Below are positions 17,631 to 25,097 of a stretch of 33,465 nucleotides of DNA, piece by piece; the first letter of the stretch is position 1, and every line of letters starts with the position of its first letter. The translations under genes were made by a program, and so were the position numbers. This stretch comes from an uncultured Campylobacter sp. (GTDB taxonomy: Bacteria; Campylobacterota; Campylobacteria; Campylobacterales; Campylobacteraceae): assembly GCF_938015785.1 (NCBI RefSeq), contig NZ_CALLWC010000005.1:1-33465 (forward strand), written 5' to 3'. The notes beneath the pieces are model-generated. The model was not told the DNA's origin. It saw only the letters and a list, made by a program, of their open reading frames with translations, and ran no database searches.

Positions 17631-17648
17631 CGGCTTTTAAGCGCCGCT
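17629..17648 (+). terminator. Possible terminator after mntP
   Basis: AGCGGC (17629-17634) pairs with GCCGCT (17643-17648) around an 8-base loop, directly at the mntP stop codon. A T-run appears only about ten bases later, so efficiency is uncertain. Confidence 0.4.
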
Positions 17649-17685
17649 TTGAGATAATTTTTAAAACTAACTTGCGGGGGAGGAA

Positions 17686-18492
17686 ATGAAAAATTTAATA
17701 AACCTAACTAACGGCGACCGCCTAAATTTGCGTGTGCAGGGTCAAATTTTACTCAGCGAGAGCATCAAAAACGGCAAAACTAGGCAGACGCAAAAGGAGT
17801 TTGCAAGTGCTGGCGAGGCGCAAAAAGCCTGCGCGAAAAAGGAGTGGGAGAGCTTAAAAAAGGGCTATGTCCTGCAAAACGCGGGCGCAAAAGCGGGCGA
17901 AGCGAGTCTGCACGTCTACATCGGCGGCGGATACACGGGCGCGCTAGCCTTTGCGGGCGCAGAAGGCGAGCTTTTCGTCTATAAATGCGGCGGCTACAAA
18001 GAAAACGGCTCGGTCGATTTTTTGACTAGGCTGGGCGCGGACGGCGCGATAAAAGGGGATATTATTTTGCCAAAGCCGCTTGCGTGGCATGCGCAGCAGG
18101 CGGGCGAAATTTTACTTTTGGATTTGGATCATTTTATTTTCAAATTTGATCTAAAAACGGGCGAGTTTGCCGACCTTTCCAAAGAGCTAAATTTTAAAAG
18201 AAATAGAGAATTTACGAGCCGCGTTTGTGCTGCGGGCGCAGCGGGCGAGACGGCGGCGTTTACGATGTTCGGTCAAATTTTTATTTTGCGAGACGGCGAA
18301 ATTTCGCTTCTTACGCAATATAAGGCCGAAATGAAAAGCTCCACGCCGATATTTTGCATCGCGCTTAGTGCGGACGGCTCGCGACTGGCGCTTTGTTGCA
18401 AGCAAAACGAGATTCAAATTTTAAGCGCGCTTGACGGCTCTTGCGGCAAAATTTTAAGCGAGATAAAAGGGGGGCTCCGGCATTTTGGATAA
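17686..18492 (+). CDS. Propeller-like protein, 5' part of a frame-interrupted gene
   Basis: A 268-residue product with no signal peptide. It contains WD/NHL-like strand motifs (ELFVYKCGG, LSADGSRLALC, EIQILSALDG) that suggest a cytoplasmic beta-propeller. The frame runs into a GGGGGG tract at 18469-18474 and stops six codons later at HFG. Removing one G would continue the protein into the frame that starts at 18485, giving about 380 residues with further DGSxLG and DGSRLAIIS blades. A strong GGGGGAGG site precedes the ATG. Function unknown; it may be a sequencing error, a pseudogene or a switchable gene. Confidence 0.6.
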   Translation: MKNLINLTNGDRLNLRVQGQILLSESIKNGKTRQTQKEFASAGEAQKACAKKEWESLKKGYVLQNAGAKAGEASLHVYIGGGYTGALAFAGAEGELFVYKCGGYKENGSVDFLTRLGADGAIKGDIILPKPLAWHAQQAGEILLLDLDHFIFKFDLKTGEFADLSKELNFKRNREFTSRVCAAGAAGETAAFTMFGQIFILRDGEISLLTQYKAEMKSSTPIFCIALSADGSRLALCCKQNEIQILSALDGSCGKILSEIKGGLRHFG

Positions 18493-18829
18493 AATTTGCT
18501 TTCTACCCGACGGCTCGCTGCTCGGCAAAGAGCGCCACTCGGATAAGCTAATCTGCCTTGACGCGGACGGCTCGCGGCTGGGACCTGCGTGGCTACAAGG
18601 CGAGTGCGCGCAGGCGAGCGATTTTTGTCTGAGCGAGGACGGCTCGCGCCTTGCGATAATCAGCTATGGTAAGGCTCACATCGTTGATCTAAAAAGCGCA
18701 AATTTGACGCTTAGCTTTGAGCTGGAGCACGTCGTGAAGCGCTGCGAGGCGAAATTTGAGAATTCAAACGGTAGCAAAAATTTGGCCGTGCGCACCGACT
18801 ACGGCTGCTTTGGTTTGTATCGCGTTTAA
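18485..18829 (+). pseudogene. Propeller-like protein, 3' part after the G6 frameshift
   Basis: A 114-residue frame that carries on the propeller repeats of the preceding gene (ICFLPDGSLLGKE, FCLSEDGSRLAIISYGKAHIV) and ends VRTDYGCFGLYRV. It has only a TTG start inside the previous frame and no ribosome site. It most likely represents the C-terminal third of the same gene, separated by one extra base in the G tract at 18469-18474. Confidence 0.6.
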
Positions 18830-19145
18830 ATTCCGTGAAATTTAAGCCGCAGGTGTAGGCTTCTACAGATTGCGCTTTTAAGGCGAGCGATCTCCTCTCG
18901 ATCTTTTAATAGCGCGCCCGGTTTTGGGCCATTCGACACCCAAAGCGTAACGGCCTATATAAAATTGAATATCGGCGTTTCGATTGCGGCGGCGGCTTTG
19001 ATAGAATTTTCGCTTGAATCAACAAAATAAGGCGCTTTTAATGCTGAATAGCGCCTGAAAAAGCTTAGCCGCTACGGCTTTAATATCATATCTTGCCAGT
19101 TAAGCTTAAATCGGCTATCATTGCACGAAATCTGAAGGGGCAAAT
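18830..19145. other. Intergenic stretch with one hairpin
   Basis: No gene seen. GGCGCT (19031-19036) pairs with AGCGCC (19050-19055) across a 13-base loop, without a clear T-run. The A/T-word density is lower than in other left-arm gaps. An AAGGGG ribosome site for the next gene lies at the right end. Confidence 0.45.
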
Positions 19146-20066
19146 TTGAAAAAATTCTTTGTTAATTCTCTGCGCCTTATGAAACGCCACTATATAATCT
19201 CTGCGATTTTTATCATCTGCATTTTGACGTTCATCCCTTATATGCCTATAAATATGGGCTTAAACTACGCCGGAGTTTGCACCAATCCTCTGCATTTTGG
19301 CATCTTATCGGATAATGAATTAAAAGAGATAGCGTTTAAACAGTATTTGCAACAACATCATAAAGAGTATAATTACAAGCATAATATCCCGTTTTTCAGA
19401 ATCCAACCTTGCAACGGCGACAAGCGCCCCGATGATAATTGCGAATTTTGGAAAATACCTAAAGAGTTAAATTTAGAAAATTTATTGTCTATCGGCAGAC
19501 AAATTTGCAAAGACGGAAAACAAATTGCGCCGATAGATAAATCCATACTAAAAGCTATAGATGATGAAAGCGTTGTGTATCCATGGGAGGATAGCAAGCT
19601 TTTTAATGATAAAGGGGAACTTAATTATTCTATCTACTTTAATAATGAGGACAACCATTATAGCGAGTATTATCGATATGATTCTTTGTTTATAGCCGAG
19701 GATCCTACTATTAAGATTAAATTGCTTGATTTACTTACCGGAAAAAGCAAGAAGATCATATACAAAAACGATAATAGGCTAGCGCTAAGAATGCTATTAG
19801 CCCTTAAACGTATTGATAAAAGTGATGATTTTTGCACCTTAAATGATTGGATGGATAAAAATAAACTTGACGTTACTAAAGAAAGCGTTGAAATTATTGG
19901 AGATAAAGGAAATAAGATTATATTAGAAAATTATTCTATGTATAGAATAGGTATAGATAATTGCGGAAATTACAAGGGCTTATATATGGGCATATTATGG
20001 GAACCATATAAAGCATATATGAATTATGCAGATTTTAAAAACAAATTTAAACAAAATAAGGAGTAA
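19146..20066 (+). CDS. AT-rich orphan gene, membrane-anchored protein of unknown function
   Basis: A 306-residue protein with a basic N-terminus and one hydrophobic segment at about 15-33 (YIISAIFIICILTF). The rest is a hydrophilic, probably periplasmic part with cysteines at C46, C94 and C104 among others. I recognise no domain. Base composition and codon use are clearly more AT-rich than neighbouring genes (AAA, AAT, TAT, ATA dominate), and A/T-word repeats are absent, which suggests recent acquisition. The TTG start has AAGGGG seven bases upstream; an ATG eleven codons in is the alternative. A 24-codon frame with its own ribosome site follows after three bases. Confidence 0.6.
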   Translation: MKKFFVNSLRLMKRHYIISAIFIICILTFIPYMPINMGLNYAGVCTNPLHFGILSDNELKEIAFKQYLQQHHKEYNYKHNIPFFRIQPCNGDKRPDDNCEFWKIPKELNLENLLSIGRQICKDGKQIAPIDKSILKAIDDESVVYPWEDSKLFNDKGELNYSIYFNNEDNHYSEYYRYDSLFIAEDPTIKIKLLDLLTGKSKKIIYKNDNRLALRMLLALKRIDKSDDFCTLNDWMDKNKLDVTKESVEIIGDKGNKIILENYSMYRIGIDNCGNYKGLYMGILWEPYKAYMNYADFKNKFKQNKE

Positions 20067-20069
20067 TCT

Positions 20070-20144
20070 ATGTCAAAAATAGTAGATATGAGCGGTAAAA
20101 TCGCACAGGGCGGCTATGCCTATGCCGAGGGCAATCCTTGCTAA
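20070..20144 (+). CDS. Short 24-residue frame, possibly a truncated gene remnant
   Basis: ATG at 20070 has a perfect AAGGAG site six bases upstream and starts three bases after the preceding stop. The product (MSKIVDMSGKIAQGGYAYAE, then GNPC) ends at TAA in a return to GC-richer, repeat-containing DNA. It reads like the beginning of a longer protein cut off by a deletion at the right edge of the AT-rich insertion. It could also be a genuine small protein. Confidence 0.4.
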   Translation: MSKIVDMSGKIAQGGYAYAEGNPC

Positions 20145-20502
20145 ATTTGAGGCGCGGATTTTTTGCATAAAATCACAAAATTAAAATTCGGCAGCAGGTT
20201 CTACCCGCATGCACTTAGCTCACAGAACAAATACGATAAATTTAAGCGGTCTTGATCTCTCGCAGCCTATACCACTATAGGATAAATGCTGCTAAAAGCA
20301 CAAAATATCCGATGGCGACCGTTAGCGCGCCCACAGCAAGGATAACGCTCTCGGCCAAAATAATTCCTTTCGCGGTTTCTTTTTTGAGATAAATAGCCAA
20401 TTATATATTAGTCTAGCCTAAAGATTTGGATTCGGCTAAAAGCGGGTGGGATTAAAATTTAATCCGTCTTCAAATTTGCCTAAATCTAAATTTACAAAAA
20501 AT
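20145..20502. other. Intergenic stretch containing one candidate small gene
   Basis: No large gene. The only coding signal is the 27-codon minus-strand frame at 20275-20358, listed separately. The rest is A/T-word-rich spacer. Confidence 0.5.
20275..20358 (-). CDS. Candidate 27-residue single-pass membrane protein
   Basis: A TTG start with AAAGGA six bases upstream opens a frame for a product that begins MAESVILAVGALTVAIG and ends in an aromatic/aliphatic stretch with FVLLAAFIL. It is almost entirely one membrane helix with a single charged residue near the N-terminus. Size and composition resemble accessory peptides of respiratory or transport complexes, but there is no match I can name. 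It lies 144 bases downstream of the methyltransferase gene on the same strand. It could be chance. Confidence 0.35.
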   Translation of the reverse strand: MAESVILAVGALTVAIGYFVLLAAFIL

Positions 20503-21294
20503 CTATTTCTTGCCCACCAGCAATTTTGAGCTACCGAGCATTAGCCATTTGGCTTCGCGTGGGCCCATAAAAAGCCCCTGCGTCGTATCTATAAGCTCGA
20601 CTCGCTCGTAGCCCTGCTCCTTAAGTCGCGCGATGAAAGCATCCATGTCGCCATAGTTTCCGCGCGAAAAAAGATCGTGGATCGCGAAGCTGCCGCCCTT
20701 TTTAAGCACGCGGAGCGTCTCTAAAAGCAGCGCCTGGCGGTCCTTGCGCATGATGTTGTGATAGACGTAGTTGCTTGTAACCGCATCGAAACTGCCGTCC
20801 TCAAAGGGCAGCTTCGTGGCGTCGGCCTGCTCGAAGCTAGTGTTTTGCACCCCTTCGGCGCGCGCGTTGGACTCGCACAGCTGCTTGTTAAAAGACGCGT
20901 ACTCAAAGCCCCAGCGATCGACGCCTAGCACCGATGCGTGCGGATTGCGCTTGGCGACTGCGATAGTTAGCGCGCCGCTGCCGCAGCCTACGTCCAGCCC
21001 GCGCCCGCCCTCTGGTAGATCCACGTATTTCGCCGTGCCCTCTACGATCGCGCGAGAGAGCTGACGCTTGCCGCCGTAATCAAACGCGCGGTACCACACG
21101 ACGCAGTATATCGTAAAGCCAACCAAAACCAGCGCCGCTGCGCCGAAAAGCCCCGCAAGAAACCACCTCAGCACGCCGCCTACGAAGGCGCCGCAAACGC
21201 CGAAAATCAAAAACAAAACTAACGCTACGCCCGCACCCGCGGCAAAGCTCGCGATCATGCCCTTAGGCACCCAGTTTTTATAGTCCGGTTTCAT
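20503..21294 (-). CDS. Membrane-anchored class I SAM methyltransferase
   Basis: A 263-residue protein with two hydrophobic segments (about 13-36 and 42-68), followed by a Rossmann-type methyltransferase domain: motif I GLDVGCGSGALTIAVA near 98-113, the acidic loop VLGVDRWG, then FEQADATKLPFEDGSFDAVTSN and LLETLRVLKKGGSFAIHD. The substrate is unknown. A strong AAAGGAG site precedes the ATG. It lies 119 bases downstream of a TonB-dependent receptor gene on the same strand and may be cotranscribed, hinting at a role in handling an imported compound (inference). Confidence 0.8.
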   Translation of the reverse strand: MKPDYKNWVPKGMIASFAAGAGVALVLFLIFGVCGAFVGGVLRWFLAGLFGAAALVLVGFTIYCVVWYRAFDYGGKRQLSRAIVEGTAKYVDLPEGGRGLDVGCGSGALTIAVAKRNPHASVLGVDRWGFEYASFNKQLCESNARAEGVQNTSFEQADATKLPFEDGSFDAVTSNYVYHNIMRKDRQALLLETLRVLKKGGSFAIHDLFSRGNYGDMDAFIARLKEQGYERVELIDTTQGLFMGPREAKWLMLGSSKLLVGKK

Positions 21295-21413
21295 CTTCGC
21301 TCCTTTTATTAAATTTAATCCCGCGGCGGCAAAGCGCGCTGCGGCGAAATTTTAAATTCCGCCCGTAAATTTTAAATTTCGCAGCTCAAACCTCGCTTAA
21401 ATTTAAACGCACG

Positions 21414-23489
21414 CTAATAGGTGTATTTAAACTCCGCGTAATAGTTGCGCCCTGGAGCCGGAGTATAGATGTCCGAGCGTAAATTTTGGTTGTAATTATA
21501 CTCCTCGTCAAAGACGTTTTTGACTCCGGCGCTTATCAAAAATCCGCTTGCGAAGCGGTACGCAGCGCCCAGATCCACGATCGTGCGCGAATCGATCCTA
21601 TCGTGGTTGGCGTCGTGCGATGATGAGAAATATTTAAAATCGCTCATCAGCGTTAAATTTCTAATCGGCTCGTAATCGAGCCCCAAAACGAACTTCGAGC
21701 GCTCCACTAGCGGAACCTGCTTGCCTTTATCCGCACCGGATTGGATCTTGGCGTCCACGTATGAAAAGGTCTCGCTGAGCTTTAAATTTGAAAGCAGGCT
21801 TTGCTCTGCATACAGCTCCACGCCCTTGCGGCGCGTCTCGTCGATATTTATAAAATGCCAACCGTCGGTGATCGAGCTGCCCAAGGTTTCGTTTACGATC
21901 TCGTTTTTCGTATCGGTCCAAAAGATCGTAGCGCTTACGTATTGCCCGTAAATCAGATCTTTAAGACCGATCTCGTAGGTTTTAAAGGTTTCGGATTTGA
22001 GGTTATTAAGCACGTAAGGGCCGTTACGACCGAGCTTATCGATGAGTTGATTAGGACCTGGGGAGATATAGCCGCGCTCAAATTTAAAATATAGATTGCC
22101 ATCCTTGGAATAATTAAAATTCGGCGTAATCTCAAAAGCGTAGTTGTTTTTATGATCGCTTACTCTGGTACTGTCTTGCGTCTGCGAGATTATGTTTCCC
22201 ATCCTTTTTATAGTAGTCGAAACCCTGCGATTTACTTTATATTCGGCGCGCTCAAACCGCCCGCCCGCACTTAGCGAAAACGCCTCGGTGAAATTGTGCT
22301 TTTCTAAAGCATAGACCGAGTGGGTAAGTTTCTGCATATCAAAGATCGTAAGCTGCGAAAGGCTCATCATAGGATTCATCGCGACGTCAAAATTTATCCT
22401 GCGAAAGCCCTTGTTTTTGAGATAATCGTATCCCGCTATGAACTCGCCGCTGTCGTAGTCGAGCTTGCCCTTTAAATTTGCCCCCTCTTTGCGGTCTTTC
22501 ATCACAAATCCGCTCTGAATGATCCTGATATCTTGATAATAAGGGTGCAAATTTGCTTCGATTTTATCGCCGAATTTTACCGTGTAGCCGAAATCGAAAT
22601 TTGCCCGCGTACTTTTGGTAAAAGTCCGTTCACCTCCTTGCTGGCGGCGATCCGCTCTCAGCTCGGCAAGCCCTAAGCTCGGCACCGAATAGGTTCGCGC
22701 CTGATAATAGCTCGGATCAAAAGAGATGCTTTGATCGTCCGAAATTTTATAATGCATCCCGAGCGAGCCGTAATAGCCGCTCTCTTTCTCGCCCTTGCGG
22801 TATCCGCGCTGCTTAAAGCCCTTTACGGCGGTTTTTAGAAACAAATTCTCGCTCACGTTGCCGCCGAACCCTAAATTTAGATCATTGTAATTATACGACG
22901 CGATCTTGGTCGAGATATTGGCGTACGGGTATCTGGCTCCCTTTTTCGTGATGATATTTATCACGCCGCCACTGGTGCCGCTGCCGTATAGCACGCTACC
23001 GCCGCCCGGGATGATCTCCACGCGCTCAATATCTTCGATCGGAATGAGATCGATCGGAATGCTCGTCGGCGTCGTGTCGATCATATTGAGCGCGACTCCG
23101 TTAAGAAGAACCTTGACGGAGGTATTTGCCTTCTGACCCTGTCCGCGCAGATCGACCGTATCGCCGTGAAAGCTAACCCCCGGCGCCTTTTCTAAAATTT
23201 CGCGCAGATCACGGTAGCCGCGGTTTTCCATATCCTCCGCGGTGATGACCGAGACGTTGCGAACCTCGTTTTTAAGCATATCCTCAAAGCCCGTCGCGGT
23301 AACTACGATAGTGCCCAGCTTCGTGGCGTTCGCGCCGGAAGCGTTTTTAGGAGCTGCGGAATTTACCGCTCCCGCGCCGGACGCGTTGATATTTTCGGAC
23401 GTAGCGTTGTTTTCGGCTCCGTTTAGTTGTAAGGCGGCGCACAAACTTAGCGCGATCGCGGCATTTGAAAGATAAAATTTCTTAAACAT
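21414..23489 (-). CDS. TonB-dependent outer-membrane receptor
   Basis: A 691-residue outer-membrane receptor. It has a signal peptide (about 1-25), then an Ala/Asn-rich linker that looks repeat-expanded (AGAVNSAAPKNASGANA). The TonB box region is TIVVTATGFED. The plug domain carries RDLREILEKAPGVSF, VDLRGQGQ, GGGSVLYGSGTSGGVINIITKKG, and a 22-strand barrel follows. The end FKYTY fits the usual aromatic C-terminus. The ligand is probably a ferric siderophore or another metal chelate; I cannot say which. The ATG at 23489 follows a GGGGAGAG site. The methyltransferase gene follows, and a small DUF4405-like gene lies upstream on the same strand. Confidence 0.88.
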   Translation of the reverse strand: MFKKFYLSNAAIALSLCAALQLNGAENNATSENINASGAGAVNSAAPKNASGANATKLGTIVVTATGFEDMLKNEVRNVSVITAEDMENRGYRDLREILEKAPGVSFHGDTVDLRGQGQKANTSVKVLLNGVALNMIDTTPTSIPIDLIPIEDIERVEIIPGGGSVLYGSGTSGGVINIITKKGARYPYANISTKIASYNYNDLNLGFGGNVSENLFLKTAVKGFKQRGYRKGEKESGYYGSLGMHYKISDDQSISFDPSYYQARTYSVPSLGLAELRADRRQQGGERTFTKSTRANFDFGYTVKFGDKIEANLHPYYQDIRIIQSGFVMKDRKEGANLKGKLDYDSGEFIAGYDYLKNKGFRRINFDVAMNPMMSLSQLTIFDMQKLTHSVYALEKHNFTEAFSLSAGGRFERAEYKVNRRVSTTIKRMGNIISQTQDSTRVSDHKNNYAFEITPNFNYSKDGNLYFKFERGYISPGPNQLIDKLGRNGPYVLNNLKSETFKTYEIGLKDLIYGQYVSATIFWTDTKNEIVNETLGSSITDGWHFINIDETRRKGVELYAEQSLLSNLKLSETFSYVDAKIQSGADKGKQVPLVERSKFVLGLDYEPIRNLTLMSDFKYFSSSHDANHDRIDSRTIVDLGAAYRFASGFLISAGVKNVFDEEYNYNQNLRSDIYTPAPGRNYYAEFKYTY

Positions 23490-23540
23490 CACTCTCCCCT
23501 ATTTAAAATTAGAATTTTGCGAATGATTTGCAAATGCTAT

Positions 23541-23578
23541 ATTATAATTTCTCTTGATTAAATAATAATAAATTTCAA
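23541..23578 (-). promoter_or_regulatory. Putative promoter and A/T-rich operator upstream of the TonB receptor
   Basis: Read on the minus strand, a TATAAT box lies at 23541-23546. The region where a -35 would be (23554-23578) is a pure A/T tract of ATTATTATTT type ending in TTGA...TCAA. A/T-rich sites of this kind can bind Fur in campylobacters, but the match to a consensus is weak. Confidence 0.35.
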
Positions 23579-23745
23579 AGATTAAAGATAGATTTTTTAA
23601 AATTTTGGCGTAGATTGGATGAAATTTTGATCTTGAGCGTTTTACGTAGCGCGGTAAAATTTCGGTTTTAAATTTAGACTCTTTAGCGGTTTTTATTTCT
23701 TAAAGCGGCAAATTTGCGAAGCGAATCTAGCCGGAATTTTAAAAT

Positions 23746-24234
23746 TTAGACCTTGCAGCTGCCCGCTTTGCCGAATTTTGCCTCGATTAAAAGCACCAAG
23801 ATGAAGAAAATTTTTTCGTCGTTGAGCTTCGCAAGCTCGCGTAGGTTCTGATCTGCGCTTACGAGCTTGATACCGTTTGATTTCAAAATCCCAGCGAGCT
23901 CGTCCGCACTAAAGCCCATTTTACCAGCAATCTCTCTAATATTATAGGACTCGATCGCGCCGATGATGCGATCCATATTACAAAAGCCGGGATTTTTGCG
24001 GCTCAAAACCACGTCCAAAAACTCGTCCCAGAGCTTTACGAGCTTCTTTCGCCTCGCGATTATATGCAAGATCGCGACGCAAAGCAGGCCGAATCCCGCG
24101 ATCTTATGCAGGCTCATCCACGCCTCGTTGTATTCGCCGCGCGCAAAGCAGGCGCCCGAAAAGCCCAAAATGCAAAGCGCGCAGCCTAGTAGCACGATGA
24201 GCGCAAATTTATAAACAATCCCCGCCTTAAGCAT
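23746..24234 (-). CDS. Small DUF4405-like membrane protein
   Basis: A 162-residue protein with two N-terminal membrane segments (about 7-28 and 40-60). The pair bears histidines in an MSLHKIAGFGLLCVAILHIIARRKKL pattern that recalls DUF4405 and related haem b membrane modules. The C-terminal 90 residues are soluble and helical and look like a helix-turn-helix-type domain (NIREIAGKMGFSADELAGILKSNGIKLV). Function unknown; the fusion of membrane module and DNA-binding-like fold is odd. The ATG at 24234 has AAGGAG. It is upstream of the TonB receptor on the same strand, with 256 bases between. Confidence 0.6.
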   Translation of the reverse strand: MLKAGIVYKFALIVLLGCALCILGFSGACFARGEYNEAWMSLHKIAGFGLLCVAILHIIARRKKLVKLWDEFLDVVLSRKNPGFCNMDRIIGAIESYNIREIAGKMGFSADELAGILKSNGIKLVSADQNLRELAKLNDEKIFFILVLLIEAKFGKAGSCKV

Positions 24235-24780
24235 CAAATCTCCTTATCTCGTTTTTAAAATTTAGCGGTTTAGCCGTAGCGCCCGCGAACGCTACGGCGG
24301 CGCTACGTCCCGTTGGTCGTCGCTATTGTATCGCCTCGACATTGTTGCGCCACCCGCACCGCTGCTTGTCTATACGCTCCGCGGGTTACCATCATCGTAT
24401 CGCGCGTTTGCGCTACTTGCACTGTGCTTTACTTACATACACATCCTGTCGATCGCGGTTGCCATATTGTGGCATTTTATGCTGTCGTCGCCGCAATCAC
24501 GCCGCGCCGCTTTGTGCTGTCGATCCGCCGCCACGGCAACGTTGTTCGTTTTGATCGTCGTGCCGTTACGATGATGATATACCTGAGCGAAGGTTATGTC
24601 ATACGGCGCCGAGTAGGTACGTATCGCCGCGTCTCTCATCAGCCGCGGCGTGCCATCTGCGCCGCTGATGTGTTACACGCCATTCGACGCGCTACCGATT
24701 TATCGCGACGCCCACGCATCGCACCGCTGCCGTAGCCCGTTCATTTAGCACGCCGTTACGCTACCGATCGAGGCTCGGTT
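24235..24780. other. Compositional island without a recognisable gene
   Basis: About 540 bases free of the A/T words that surround it and rich in CpG-containing words such as CGCTACG, CGTTACG, CGCCGC and CGATCG. Three frames stay open for 70-140 codons, but the translations are Arg/Cys/His-rich with no domain, no ribosome site and no codon bias. It may be decayed coding DNA, a degenerate repeat field or a structured RNA. Nothing firm can be assigned. Confidence 0.5.
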
Positions 24781-25097
24781 TAAAATTTTATTTAGGCGCC
24801 GTCTTCTTGGCAGATCATTTTGCGTTTAAATTTTACCGACTTAATTTCGCGCAAAATCGCGATCGCGCGCCGTCTACCGACCTCCAAGCCGTTCGCCGCG
24901 CCGTAGTGCCTGCCCGCCGCTGACTGCGCGCGAGCGCCTAGCCGCGCGGGTGCCGATGCCCATATATACGAACACCGAGTGCCTCGGCTAAATTTTATCG
25001 CCGCTTAATATAAATGAGTAATTTTAATAAATCTGGATTTAAAAAGATATGAATTTAAAGGCGAAATCCCTGCCGCGTGAAATTTCAACGGCCGAAT
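24781..25097. other. Spacer with Campylobacter-type A/T words
   Basis: No gene seen. The AAATTT words resume here and continue to the 3' end of the ABC exporter gene, marking the last clearly left-arm DNA. Confidence 0.5.

Noticed and set aside
24313..24735. Open frame of 140 codons on the plus strand
   Set aside because: Arg/Cys/His-rich translation with no domain, no ribosome site, and other frames equally open. Best explained by the odd base composition of the island.
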